DNA of 64,000 nt, taken from Maribacter cobaltidurans. GTDB taxonomy: Bacteria; Bacteroidota; Bacteroidia; Flavobacteriales; Flavobacteriaceae. Shown here in pieces: positions 18,497-26,999 of the stretch (positions are counted from its first letter, which is position 1; each line of letters begins with the position of its first letter). Position numbers and translations under genes: made by a program. The notes beneath the pieces were generated by a model. That model ran no database searches. It was not told where the DNA came from and saw nothing but the letters and a program-made list of their open reading frames with translations. The stretch covers positions 4,083,001 to 4,147,000 of the forward strand of contig NZ_CP022957.1 of the NCBI RefSeq assembly GCF_002269385.1. Direction: 5' to 3'.

Positions 18497-19201
18497 CTAG
18501 GAACAGGCATCCCAAATAGGGTCTTTGGGCAAGGGGGCCAAGATGGAAAGGGGTTTGTTTTGAACGGGATGTTCAAATTCAAGTTTACGTGCATGGAGAT
18601 GAATGCTGGCATCCTTGTTACTTCGAGGGAAACCATATTTTAAATCTCCTTTAACAGGGTGCCCAAGGGCGGATAATTGCGATCTGATTTGGTGATGCCT
18701 CCCTGTCTTTAAATCAATTTCCAATAAATAATAGGAGTCCAACTTTTTTAGAATTCGATACTGGAGTATAGCTTTTTTACTGTCGGGTACTTCCCTGTCG
18801 TTGGCATAAGATTTGTTTTGTTTCGGATTCCTTTTAAGCCAGTGCGTTAATGTCCCCTCGATTTTTTGTGGTGCTTCCTTAACTATTGCCCAATAGGTTT
18901 TTTTCGCCTTTTTATCCGAAAAAAGTTTGTTCAATCGAGGTAGGGCTTTGGAGGTTTTTGCAAAAACCACCAATCCGGATGTAGGACGGTCTAAACGGTG
19001 CACCACGCCCAAATATACATTACCAGGTTTTTGGTATTTTTCCTTAAGGTATTGTTTAACGACTTCACTCAAAGGTAAATCACCGGTTTTATCTCCTTGA
19101 ACAATATCCCCTGGCCTTTTATTGACAATGATAAGGTGATTGTCCTCATATAATACTTGGAGATTTTTAGGGGTGGATATTACCTTTTCAAAAGCTCCCA
19201 T
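18497..19201 (-). CDS. RluA-family RNA pseudouridine synthase
   Basis: 234 residues, a compact RluA-type catalytic domain without S4 domain. The catalytic motif is HRLDRPTSGLVVFAKTSKA (Asp in HRLD, near residue 70). Further conserved parts are YEDNHLIIVNKRPGDIVQ, GRHHQIRSQLSALGHPVKGDLKYG and ISIHLHARKLEF. It isomerises uridines in rRNA or tRNA. It is the third gene of the panB-lspA-pseudouridine synthase operon, 5 bp after lspA. Confidence 0.9.
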   Translation of the reverse strand: MGAFEKVISTPKNLQVLYEDNHLIIVNKRPGDIVQGDKTGDLPLSEVVKQYLKEKYQKPGNVYLGVVHRLDRPTSGLVVFAKTSKALPRLNKLFSDKKAKKTYWAIVKEAPQKIEGTLTHWLKRNPKQNKSYANDREVPDSKKAILQYRILKKLDSYYLLEIDLKTGRHHQIRSQLSALGHPVKGDLKYGFPRSNKDASIHLHARKLEFEHPVQNKPLSILAPLPKDPIWDACS

Positions 19202-19206
19202 ACACT

Positions 19207-19716
19207 TTAAATGGTAATTTTTTTTCCAACAAGCCCAAGAAACAAAATAAGCAGCACCCCGGTGGTAACTGCAACATCTGCCATATTAAAAATACCTGTT
19301 TTAAAAAAACCTAGACGGATTTGAAAAAAATCGGTAACCGATCCTAGTGCAATTCTATCGATTAAATTACCTATACCACCACCAATTACAAAAGCAAATG
19401 CCATAATCATCCATTTGTTGGTATGGATTTTCGTTAGCATTCTATACAGTAAAACCAGTAAAACAGCAAAGGGCAAAACTTGAAACAAAATGAGTTTAAG
19501 GGTAGGAGGGAAGTTGGCTCCAAATCCCAACATGGCCCCAGTGTTCTCTACGTTGGTAAGAATGAAATGATTTTTAATCAGAGGAATATATTCCCGATGT
19601 GATACATTTTCACGTACAACCCTTTTAGACACCTGGTCACAGCCTATATTGAGAAGCACCAGAAATATGATTACAAGCCTGCTAAAAAGCACTTTATTTC
19701 TTAGGGACAAAGTCAT
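19207..19716 (-). CDS. lspA: Lipoprotein signal peptidase (signal peptidase II)
   Basis: 169 residues from ATG 19716; an in-frame TTG at 19725 that overlaps the panB stop is the alternative. Four membrane helices, with DQVSKRVVRE after the first and NVENTGAMLGFG. The catalytic aspartates are in GNLIDRI (Asp120) and FNMADV (Asp147). The enzyme cleaves prolipoproteins before the lipidated Cys in the inner membrane. This matters here because the window encodes more than ten lipoproteins. Confidence 0.95.
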   Translation of the reverse strand: MTLSLRNKVLFSRLVIIFLVLLNIGCDQVSKRVVRENVSHREYIPLIKNHFILTNVENTGAMLGFGANFPPTLKLILFQVLPFAVLLVLLYRMLTKIHTNKWMIMAFAFVIGGGIGNLIDRIALGSVTDFFQIRLGFFKTGIFNMADVAVTTGVLLILFLGLVGKKITI

Positions 19717-19721
19717 AATAA

Positions 19722-20540
19722 TCAATATTGTTCCTCATCGTTGGGAAAGTCCATACTTTTTACGTCCTTGACATAGTTGGATATGGCGTTGCCCATTTCC
19801 TCATAAAGGTTCATGTATCGCCTTAAAAACCTTGGATTAAATTCATGGGTCATTCCCAAGAGGTCATGTACTACCAAAACTTGTCCGTCAGCATGTTTTC
19901 CCCCGCCAATTCCAATGGTAGGTATGGTCAATTGTTCCGACACTTTTTTGGTCAAAGCTGCCGGTATTTTTTCAAGGACTACACTAAAGCAACCTAATTT
20001 CTCCAACATGGCGGCATCCTCAAGCAATTTTTGGGCCTCTTCCTCTTCCTTGGCCCTTACTGTGTACGTTCCAAATTTATAAATGGATTGGGGGGTCAAA
20101 CCTAAATGGCCCATGACGGGAATTCCAGCAGCCAAGATACGTTTTACCGATTCTTTAATTTCCAGCCCGCCTTCCACTTTTACCGCGTGGGCCCCACTTT
20201 CCTTCATGATTCTGATGGCAGACCTTAATGCTTCCTTTGGGTCGCTCTGATAACTTCCAAAAGGCAGGTCAACCACAACCAAGGCTCTTTCTACCGCTCT
20301 AATTACCGAAGATGCATGATAGATCATTTGATCTAAGGTAATGGGCAAAGTGGTTTCGTGACCGGCCATTACATTGCTAGCGGAATCACCCACCAGAATG
20401 ACATCAACTTTTGCCGCATCCACAATTTTTGCCATAGAGTAGTCATAGGACGTTAGCATGGATATTTTTTCACCATTGCTTTTCATTTCGACCAAAGACT
20501 TGACCGTTACTCTCTTGTATTCCTTTTTTGCGGTAGACAT
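19722..20540 (-). CDS. panB: 3-methyl-2-oxobutanoate hydroxymethyltransferase
   Basis: 272 residues from ATG 20540. An upstream TTG at 20564 overlaps the -7 box and is rejected. Motifs: [64 protein letters not shown], and [24 protein letters not shown] near the C-terminus. It makes ketopantoate, the first committed step of pantothenate/CoA synthesis. It is first in the operon with lspA and the pseudouridine synthase. Confidence 0.95.
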   Translation of the reverse strand: MSTAKKEYKRVTVKSLVEMKSNGEKISMLTSYDYSMAKIVDAAKVDVILVGDSASNVMAGHETTLPITLDQMIYHASSVIRAVERALVVVDLPFGSYQSDPKEALRSAIRIMKESGAHAVKVEGGLEIKESVKRILAAGIPVMGHLGLTPQSIYKFGTYTVRAKEEEEAQKLLEDAAMLEKLGCFSVVLEKIPAALTKKVSEQLTIPTIGIGGGKHADGQVLVVHDLLGMTHEFNPRFLRRYMNLYEEMGNAISNYVKDVKSMDFPNDEEQY

Positions 20541-20561
20541 ATATTTCCTTTTTAGTCTGGG

Positions 20562-20569
20562 CAAAAGTA
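20562..20569 (-). promoter_or_regulatory. -7 box of the panB operon
   Basis: The reverse strand reads TACTTTTG, a perfect TAnnTTTG, 21 bp before ATG 20540. No convincing -33 TTG is seen at the right distance. Confidence 0.5.
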
Positions 20570-20667
20570 ATGAGTTTTGTTGAGAAATTTTTTACGAAGA
20601 TTTCCCTGCTTTGGTCTCTGTATGGGTCATAATCATTATTTTTAGCCAACCAAAATTTATTTGAGTG

Positions 20668-21165
20668 ATGCTAAAAAAATTAATGCTATTTGTGTTTCCG
20701 TTTATTTCCATGGTTCTGCCGGCACAATCCAACGAAGAAACGGCAGTAAGAAAAACGGTAGATGATTTTTTTACAGCTTTCCATACACAGGATTCTATCG
20801 GTATGGCGAATGTTCTTCGTGAAGATGTTGTATTGCAGACCATTGGTACCGATAAGCAAGGAAAGACCATCTTAAAAACGGAAAATATTAAGGATATGAT
20901 TCGCTCTATTGTAAGCATTCCCGATACGGTAAGCTTTCAGGAAAAGCTATTGGATTATTCCATACAGGTCGATGGTGCGATGGCCAATGCTTGGACACCC
21001 TATGAGTTTTGGTATAAAAATAAATTCAGCCACTGTGGGGTAAATTCCTTTCAACTACTGAAGCAAGAAGGCACGTGGAAAATTATATATTTAATCGATA
21101 CCAGACGGAAAGAGGGATGCCAAACCGACCCGATAAGCCAACCAGACCAAGAATCTACTAATTAG
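20668..21165 (+). CDS. Secreted NTF2-like (SnoaL/lumazine-binding-like) protein
   Basis: 165 residues from ATG 20668; a GTG one codon upstream is less likely. Signal peptide KKLMLFVFPFISMVLPAQ, then one NTF2-fold domain: ETAVRKTVDDFFTAFHTQDSIGMANVL, LQTIGTDKQGKTILKTENIKDMI, and the closing strands GVNSFQLLKQEGTWKIIYLIDTRRK. The family covers small enzymes and binding proteins; no catalytic signature points to one. It converges on the ThuA gene with a 4-bp overlap. Confidence 0.82.
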   Translation: MLKKLMLFVFPFISMVLPAQSNEETAVRKTVDDFFTAFHTQDSIGMANVLREDVVLQTIGTDKQGKTILKTENIKDMIRSIVSIPDTVSFQEKLLDYSIQVDGAMANAWTPYEFWYKNKFSHCGVNSFQLLKQEGTWKIIYLIDTRRKEGCQTDPISQPDQESTN

Positions 21166-22211
21166 CCCTTCCATTTTCTTGAGGATGTTTCATTCTCTTT
21201 TGGAAAGTCTTTAGGGATGGGTTGTGTTACCTTACCCGTTGCCGCCCACTCGGCACCTCGTTGTAACGTGGTGATAAACCCTACACCTTCCATGGAATAA
21301 TCAAAATGTCCCAAGGTGGTATGAAAAACACGTCCATCGCCATACTCAATGGCCATTAATTGTGGTACATGTTGTCCAAGACCTTTTACGTTCGGGTTCC
21401 AAGGCGGTGCATTCTTTTCCACATCGGCATAGGCGGTTGCAAGAATAGTGGCATTCTCAAAAGGACCTCGCATACGTTCGTACAGTTCGTCCTGAGTGTG
21501 TGACCATTTGCTGGGTATTCCTTTCATAATAGGATGTTCCGGTGCCCGATTGGTGAGCTCAAACTCATATTCCGGTCCGTGCGAACCACAGACCCCTTCT
21601 GAATCGTCCCTTACCACTTCTCCGGCATCGTTATAATACACATAAGGACCCGTACTTTCGTCACGACCTCCCCAAGCTCCAAGGGCGATCATCTTGTTGA
21701 ATTCATCCCATTCGCCCCATGCATTATTGGCGGCATGAACTACCACAAATCCACCACCATTGGAAATATAATTTTCGAAATTACTTCTCGTGGCTTCGGG
21801 CCATAGGGGAGAGTCTGCACCTAAATTAGAGATAATGACATCATACTGTTCAAAATCCATGGAAAACATAGATGTTTTGATAGGCTTGGAAGACACTCCG
21901 TACTTGGTGGAATCCAAGGGGTACTTTTCAATATAAAAAGTATACGATTCAGGTCTCGATTCATTATATTTTATACCCAACCAAACGGAGTCCATACGAT
22001 GTATATCAACATCAAATAATTGGGTTTCCTCCAAATAATCTTTCATCATCATCGTAGTCTTGGGCCAAACATAATGATTGTTCTGTCCGTCCAGAATCAA
22101 TGCTTTTAATTTAACGGGATTCCTTTCTTCCACGATTTCGCTCTTTTTTGCTTCCTCCTTACAGGCAGTCGCCAAGATGACGACAAGCACAAACCATTTT
22201 AGGTATTTCAT
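21162..22211 (-). CDS. ThuA domain lipoprotein
   Basis: 349 residues with a lipoprotein signal (FVLVVILATAC). The mature part is one ThuA-like domain, a class I glutamine-amidotransferase-like fold: LKALILDGQNNHYVWPKTT, FEQYDVIISNLGADSPLWPEATRSNFENYISNGGGFVVVHAANNAW, HPIMKGIPSKWSHTQDELYERM and HTTLGHFDYSM. ThuA-type proteins are linked to disaccharide and polysaccharide metabolism and are often secreted in marine Bacteroidota. No sugar-utilisation genes are adjacent, so the substrate is open. Confidence 0.9.
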   Translation of the reverse strand: MKYLKWFVLVVILATACKEEAKKSEIVEERNPVKLKALILDGQNNHYVWPKTTMMMKDYLEETQLFDVDIHRMDSVWLGIKYNESRPESYTFYIEKYPLDSTKYGVSSKPIKTSMFSMDFEQYDVIISNLGADSPLWPEATRSNFENYISNGGGFVVVHAANNAWGEWDEFNKMIALGAWGGRDESTGPYVYYNDAGEVVRDDSEGVCGSHGPEYEFELTNRAPEHPIMKGIPSKWSHTQDELYERMRGPFENATILATAYADVEKNAPPWNPNVKGLGQHVPQLMAIEYGDGRVFHTTLGHFDYSMEGVGFITTLQRGAEWAATGKVTQPIPKDFPKENETSSRKWKG

Positions 22212-22365
22212 AGGGCATAGATTTTACAGTGTTTAAATGTAATGGAAGTTCCTTAGATTAACAACTAGCATAAATATGCTTCAATTTTTTATTTGATTCA
22301 AAGAATTTTTCCTTGCTGAAAAATGTCATTGGTACTACCTTAGCTTTCAAAATTAAAAAAACACT

Positions 22366-22896
22366 ATGCAATTATTGGGAATAGGCTCTCGTATTAAACA
22401 TAGCGAGTATGGATTTGGAGTGGTTACCAATGTTTCTTCCAAACATTATTGGGTGACCTTCATGGAAAAGGGACTCGAAACTATCTATATTAATGATGAT
22501 TTTGAAGTTATTGAAGCTTTGGAGAATGATGTGGACACGGTAAGTTTTTTGGAAGTGGAGACTTCACTAATGAACATTTTAAAAAGATGGAGCGATGTTA
22601 CGGAACAAGTGGCTATCGCGGACAAGTGGAAAGGTGGCAATCTCATATTGGAACCAGGGGAAACAGGTTTAAGCAACAAGGAAATCCCTATTGATACCTT
22701 TTTTCATAAAATAGTCATGGTACGGGATAGGATTAGGGTAATGGAGCAAAAAATCAATTCCAGCAAGAATTTGGACGACCAGGAAAAGATTGATTTACAG
22801 CAATACATTACGAGAATTTATGGCAGTCTAACAACGTTCAATGTTCTTTTTAAAAATAAGAGTGACCATTTTATCGGCGAAAAAAGCATAAAGTAG
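22366..22896 (+). CDS. Conserved hypothetical protein with N-terminal SH3-like motif
   Basis: 176 residues, no signal peptide. The first 50 residues (IGSRIKHSEYGFGVVTNVSSKHYWVTFMEKGLETIYI) look like the small Tudor/SH3-like domain (G..V.H..FG.G.V...) found at the C-terminus of UvrD-type helicases. The remainder is helical (VETSLMNILKRWSDVTEQV, DTFFHKIVMVRDRIRVMEQKI, IDLQQYITRIYGSLTTFNVLF). It could act in nucleic-acid or protein contacts, but this is only inference. It is a single gene flanked by reverse-strand genes on both sides. Confidence 0.7.
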   Translation: MQLLGIGSRIKHSEYGFGVVTNVSSKHYWVTFMEKGLETIYINDDFEVIEALENDVDTVSFLEVETSLMNILKRWSDVTEQVAIADKWKGGNLILEPGETGLSNKEIPIDTFFHKIVMVRDRIRVMEQKINSSKNLDDQEKIDLQQYITRIYGSLTTFNVLFKNKSDHFIGEKSIK

Positions 22897-22988
22897 ATTT
22901 AGGATAATTTTTTAAACTTCAAACAATACCATCATTGCATGAAGCAAGCAACTTGTGCAATATCGTATAATGAACCTTAAAGCATTTA

Positions 22989-24713
22989 TTATTTCGATTT
23001 GTCATACACAACTTTGCCGTTGAAAATGGTCATGTCGATTTCGGTCCCTAAAAAATCATCTTCAGGCACGGTCATCAAATCTTGGTTATATATGGTGAAA
23101 TCGGCCAACTTGCCTGGGGAGATGGAACCTTTGATTTCTTCTTCAAAGGCACCATAGGCGGCATCAAGTGTATAGGATCGTAGTGCTTGCTCACGCGTCA
23201 TTTTTTGCTCAGGTTCATAGCCTCCTTCCGGGGTTCCTTTCAAAGTTTTCCGTGTAAAACTTGCATATAAGCTGGCAATCGGATTTAACGGTTCCACGGG
23301 TACATCGGTGCCGTTAACAATAGGGATTCCTGATTTCAATAAGGATTGCCACATATAAGCTCCTTCTTTTATCCGCTTCTCACCCAGACGATCAATAGCC
23401 CAAGGTCTATCCGATGACATATGCACCGCTTGCATAGCCGGAATTACCTGCAATTGGGCAAAGCGTGGAATATCATCGGGGTGTAAATGTTGCGCATGCT
23501 CAATTCTAAATCTATGATTCTCCGCCATTTCGGGTAATTCCGTAAACGCAGCTTCGTAACGGTCCAATATTTCTTTATTTGCACGATCACCAATGGCATG
23601 GGAACATACTTGAAAACCATGTTGCAATCCGTTTAGAGCAGTTTCTTTTACAAACTCCATTGGGAGGGTCTCATGCCCAAAATGCCCAGGTCGGTCCGTG
23701 TACTCCTCCAAAAGCCAGGCACCTCTTGACCCTAATGCTCCATCGCAATTTAATTTTACGGAGCGAATAGTAAATAGATTATCCTCATCAATACTTGGGC
23801 CTTTTGCATACCAGTCCTTCAGGAGCTCTTTGTCCCAACCAGTCAACATAGCGTACATACGTACGTTCATTTCACCCTCACTTTTCATCTGATTATAAAG
23901 TTCAATAGTCTCTTTACCAATACCCGCATCGTGGAAACCTGTAATTCCATTTTCGTGACAAGCCTTAATAGCCAATTTAAAGGCCTGAATATTCTTTTCT
24001 GGAGTAGTTTCTGGAATGTGTTGGGTAATTAAAGACATGGCTCGCTCATTAAAAATACCAGTTGGTCTTCCTAAACCATCTCGCATTACTTCACCACCTT
24101 CTACCTCCAATTTATCAACTCCGTCCTTTGAAAGTTCCAAAACACCAGCAATTTCCATGGCTTTTGCATTGGCGAAACCTGCATGACCACTTGCATGTCT
24201 CAAATAAACGGGGTTATCCGGTGATACTTCACTTAACAAATCATGGGTTTGAAAACCATTTACCGTATCACTTGGCATTTCCTCCCATTTACTTTGGTGC
24301 CAGCCTCTTCCCGTTATCCATTCACCCGGAGCCACTTTCTTTACTTGTTCTGCCACTGCATCTACAATTTCCTGATAACTCTTTGTATTCATCAGGTCCA
24401 AATTCAACTCATTATAACCTAAACCCATAAAATGACCGTGACCCTCAATTAGGCCAGGTGCCATGGTTCTACCTTTTAGGTCAATAACTTTTGTTATATC
24501 TCCTTTATATTTTTCCGCATCGGCTAAACTCCCAACAAATAGAATTTTATTTTCTTTAACGGCAACAGCTTCCACCATAGGCTGAATGGAATCTACGGTA
24601 TAAATAGGACCACCGTAGATGAGTAATGAAGCAGTAGTTTTTGGTGTTTCATTACAAGATAACACGAGAATTGAAAGAATAAGGAAACTTACAAATGGTG
24701 TTTTGGAAATCAT
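22989..24713 (-). CDS. Amidohydrolase family protein (YtcJ-like), lipoprotein
   Basis: 574 residues with lipoprotein signal (SFLILSILVLSC). The Amidohydrolase_3 domain has the metal-binding HGHF motif (GLIEGHGHFMGLG), the substrate-channel motif LRHASGHAGFANAKA, FHDAGIGKETIELYNQM, VKLNCDGALGSRGAWLLEEY, CSHAIGDRANKEILDRYE, RIEHAQHLHPDDIPRFAQL and GTDVPVEPLNPIASLYAS. Family members hydrolyse amides or imines; they are metal-dependent. It would be anchored in the envelope. It is monocistronic. Confidence 0.9.
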   Translation of the reverse strand: MISKTPFVSFLILSILVLSCNETPKTTASLLIYGGPIYTVDSIQPMVEAVAVKENKILFVGSLADAEKYKGDITKVIDLKGRTMAPGLIEGHGHFMGLGYNELNLDLMNTKSYQEIVDAVAEQVKKVAPGEWITGRGWHQSKWEEMPSDTVNGFQTHDLLSEVSPDNPVYLRHASGHAGFANAKAMEIAGVLELSKDGVDKLEVEGGEVMRDGLGRPTGIFNERAMSLITQHIPETTPEKNIQAFKLAIKACHENGITGFHDAGIGKETIELYNQMKSEGEMNVRMYAMLTGWDKELLKDWYAKGPSIDEDNLFTIRSVKLNCDGALGSRGAWLLEEYTDRPGHFGHETLPMEFVKETALNGLQHGFQVCSHAIGDRANKEILDRYEAAFTELPEMAENHRFRIEHAQHLHPDDIPRFAQLQVIPAMQAVHMSSDRPWAIDRLGEKRIKEGAYMWQSLLKSGIPIVNGTDVPVEPLNPIASLYASFTRKTLKGTPEGGYEPEQKMTREQALRSYTLDAAYGAFEEEIKGSISPGKLADFTIYNQDLMTVPEDDFLGTEIDMTIFNGKVVYDKSK

Positions 24714-24854
24714 AATTTCTATTTTAAGAAAAGAATATCAAGTTACAATATAACTAATAGAAACTGATTATTATTTGGGTGATGTATATTTAAAATTACT
24801 TATGAATCAAATGGACTTAATCATTCATTAAACCAATTCAAATCTAAAGTGTGT

Positions 24855-25631
24855 TTAAACTGCTTCCTTCTTTTCACTAAGGTATTTCCAATAACGTTTG
24901 GGTACATGCTGTGTGTGTAGTTTTTTATTAATTCTGGATTTGATATTGGTACTATTGAAATAATTATTCCACAAATTTTGATAGTCGTATTCACCATCTG
25001 TCAACAAGTGACTTTTTCCTATATCATTTACAAGCTCCTGGGACAGATCCATAGTAATAATTTCAACCCCGCTCAAGTCATAGTATAAACCATATTTTCT
25101 CTTAAGATCGTAGATTATCCATTCCTGATCTGCATATCTATTTTTAAAATGTCTGGAAATCAAGGGAAGTACATCATAGTCCGGTTCAATATTTGCAAAA
25201 TAAATACCGTCTTTGGTAAGTTGAAATCGTACGAATGCCTCCATACGGTGTTTTTCCCGATTGACCTTTTGGGCGATCTGATTGATTTTTAGAATGGCTG
25301 TATCAGAAAAATTCTTCTCCATAGATTGTTTAGAACCCATTAACTTGCGAATGTATTGATAGAGTAGGGGCTCCAAACCCTCTTCTCCGCTAAGGAAGGA
25401 AAAATATATGTTACGAATGGCATTGCTACTTTTAGATTTTATTCCGTTCCATACCCTTTTAGCTGTTGTTACGTTTGTAAAGATGATTTCTGTTTCAGAA
25501 AACAATCCATTTTGAACAAGTCGATCCTTTTGAATGTCCACAGACCCTAGTCGCTGCTCAAATCCAGAAAAAACAGCGGTTAAAAATCCATTAAAGCTTC
25601 CGTCGTAAATAAATGTTTTTGTTGTTTCCAT
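24855..25631 (-). CDS. TIGR03915-type DNA metabolism protein, partner of the radical SAM protein
   Basis: 258 residues. The start TFIYDGSFNGFLTAVFSGFEQRL and the helical core with IRNIYFSFLSGEEGLEPLLYQYIRKLM and INQIAQKVNREKHRMEAFVRFQLTKDGIYFANIEPDYDVLPLISRHFKNRY are the hallmarks of the family always found next to the TIGR03916 radical SAM protein. In many bacteria it is fused to a uracil-DNA glycosylase-like domain; here there is no fusion. A role in repair or modification of DNA bases is inferred from that link. The gene starts 10 bp after the radical SAM gene and ends the operon. Confidence 0.88.
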   Translation of the reverse strand: METTKTFIYDGSFNGFLTAVFSGFEQRLGSVDIQKDRLVQNGLFSETEIIFTNVTTAKRVWNGIKSKSSNAIRNIYFSFLSGEEGLEPLLYQYIRKLMGSKQSMEKNFSDTAILKINQIAQKVNREKHRMEAFVRFQLTKDGIYFANIEPDYDVLPLISRHFKNRYADQEWIIYDLKRKYGLYYDLSGVEIITMDLSQELVNDIGKSHLLTDGEYDYQNLWNNYFNSTNIKSRINKKLHTQHVPKRYWKYLSEKKEAV

Positions 25632-25641
25632 AAGCCCCTAT

Positions 25642-26901
25642 TCAGTTGAAAAGTGATAATTGATTGCTATATTGACCTCTAAATTTTCCATAGGACGTAC
25701 TTAAAATCATCCCTTTTATACGTTCCGCATCCAAATCCCTTCTTTCCCAGTACCTTGAGTCACAATGAATAAAATACTTGGCCCTATTTAGTGCAACCCC
25801 CATTTTCTTTAAGTGATCCCAATCCAATTTCCTGAACTTCCTTGCATTTACAATCTTATGTACCGAGGATATTCCCACGCCAGGAATACGGGCCAAAAGA
25901 GATTTGTCCGCTTTATTGATGTCCACGGGAAAATATTGAAGGTTTCTTAGGGCCCACCCTAATTTTGGATCAACGTCCATATCCAGATTGGGATGCTCAT
26001 CATTAAGGATTTCATTAACGGCAAAACCGTAAAAACGTAACAACCAATCTGTTTGATATAATCTATTTTCCCGTAACATAGGTACCTGTGTTCCGATAGA
26101 CGGTAACCGACTGTCATGGGAAACCGGAACATAACCGGAATAATAGACCCGCTTCATATGAAATTTTTTGTAAAAATGGGTTGCGGAATACATCACGTCT
26201 TTGTCCGATTCCCCTGTTGCACCCACTATCATCTGGGTACTTTGCCCAGCCGGTGCATATGCCTGTATACTTTTTATTCGCTTTTTTTCTTCTTGATAAC
26301 GCAGAATTTCGTCCTTCACCTTGCGCATGGGCTTTGCAAAATCTTCGTGTTTTTTATCAGGTGCCAAAAGTTTAAGGCCGGATATTGTGGGGATTTCAAT
26401 GTTTACCGACAAGCGGTCCGCATATAATCCGGCCTCATACATCAATTCATCACTAGCTCCGGGAATCGACTTTAAATGAATATATCCATTAAAATTTTCC
26501 TCTTCCCTTAATTTTTTGGCCACTGCAATAAGTCTCTCCATCGTATAATCAGCATTCTTAAAAATACCTGAACTCAAAAAGAGACCTTCGATATAATTTC
26601 TTCTGTAAAAATTTATGGTCAGGTCCACCACTTCCTGAATTTTAAAAGCAGCACGTTTTACATCATTGCTCTTTCTAGTAACACAATAGGCACAGTCATA
26701 GATACAATGGTTGGTCAATAATATCTTTAAAAGAGAGATACACCTGCCGTCTTCTGAATAACTATGACAGATACCGTTGCTGGCATTGCCCAGCCCCTTA
26801 TCCTTATTCTTTCTATTACTACCACTGCTGGAACACGAAACATCGTATTTGGCGGCATCCGCAAGAATATTCAATTTTTCCTTTATACGTTCAAAATTCA
26901 T
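25642..26901 (-). CDS. Putative DNA modification/repair radical SAM protein (TIGR03916 type)
   Basis: 419 residues. The radical SAM cluster motif is C-x3-C-x2-C in HCIYDCAYC (Cys66, Cys70, Cys73), a spacing that fits canonical SAM cleavage. A Cys-rich, Ser-rich N-terminal segment (YDVSCSSSGSNR, GICHSYSEDGRC) is typical. The C-terminal part has a helix-hairpin-helix DNA-binding motif (LLARIPGVGISSVHKIVNARKF). It is first in a two-gene operon with the TIGR03915 protein and is divergent from a LexA-like repressor with shared operators, so damage-inducible expression is likely. Substrate and reaction are not known for this family. Confidence 0.9.
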   Translation of the reverse strand: MNFERIKEKLNILADAAKYDVSCSSSGSNRKNKDKGLGNASNGICHSYSEDGRCISLLKILLTNHCIYDCAYCVTRKSNDVKRAAFKIQEVVDLTINFYRRNYIEGLFLSSGIFKNADYTMERLIAVAKKLREEENFNGYIHLKSIPGASDELMYEAGLYADRLSVNIEIPTISGLKLLAPDKKHEDFAKPMRKVKDEILRYQEEKKRIKSIQAYAPAGQSTQMIVGATGESDKDVMYSATHFYKKFHMKRVYYSGYVPVSHDSRLPSIGTQVPMLRENRLYQTDWLLRFYGFAVNEILNDEHPNLDMDVDPKLGWALRNLQYFPVDINKADKSLLARIPGVGISSVHKIVNARKFRKLDWDHLKKMGVALNRAKYFIHCDSRYWERRDLDAERIKGMILSTSYGKFRGQYSNQLSLFN

Positions 26902-26919
26902 CAGGATATGTAATTAATC

Positions 26920-26996
26920 CAAAATTATGGATATATTCCTAATTATGGAAATAATCCATATTTTATTTTGGAAATAATCCATATTGACTATATTTG
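26920..26996. promoter_or_regulatory. Divergent promoter region with three palindromic operators for the LexA-like repressor
   Basis: Three copies of GGA-N5-TCC lie here: 26929-26939 (spacer TATAT), 26947-26957 and 26970-26980 (both spacer AATAA). The middle one is a perfect 17-bp inverted repeat, TATGGA-N5-TCCATA (26944-26960). Plus-strand promoter: TTTG at 26967-26970, 18-bp spacer, TATATTTG at 26989-26996; the third operator overlaps its -33. Reverse-strand -7: TAATTTTG (26927-26920), with the first operator directly upstream of it and the second near the -33 position. Bound repressor would block both directions. The operator role is inference from position and symmetry. Confidence 0.7.
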
Positions 26997-26999
26997 AAT

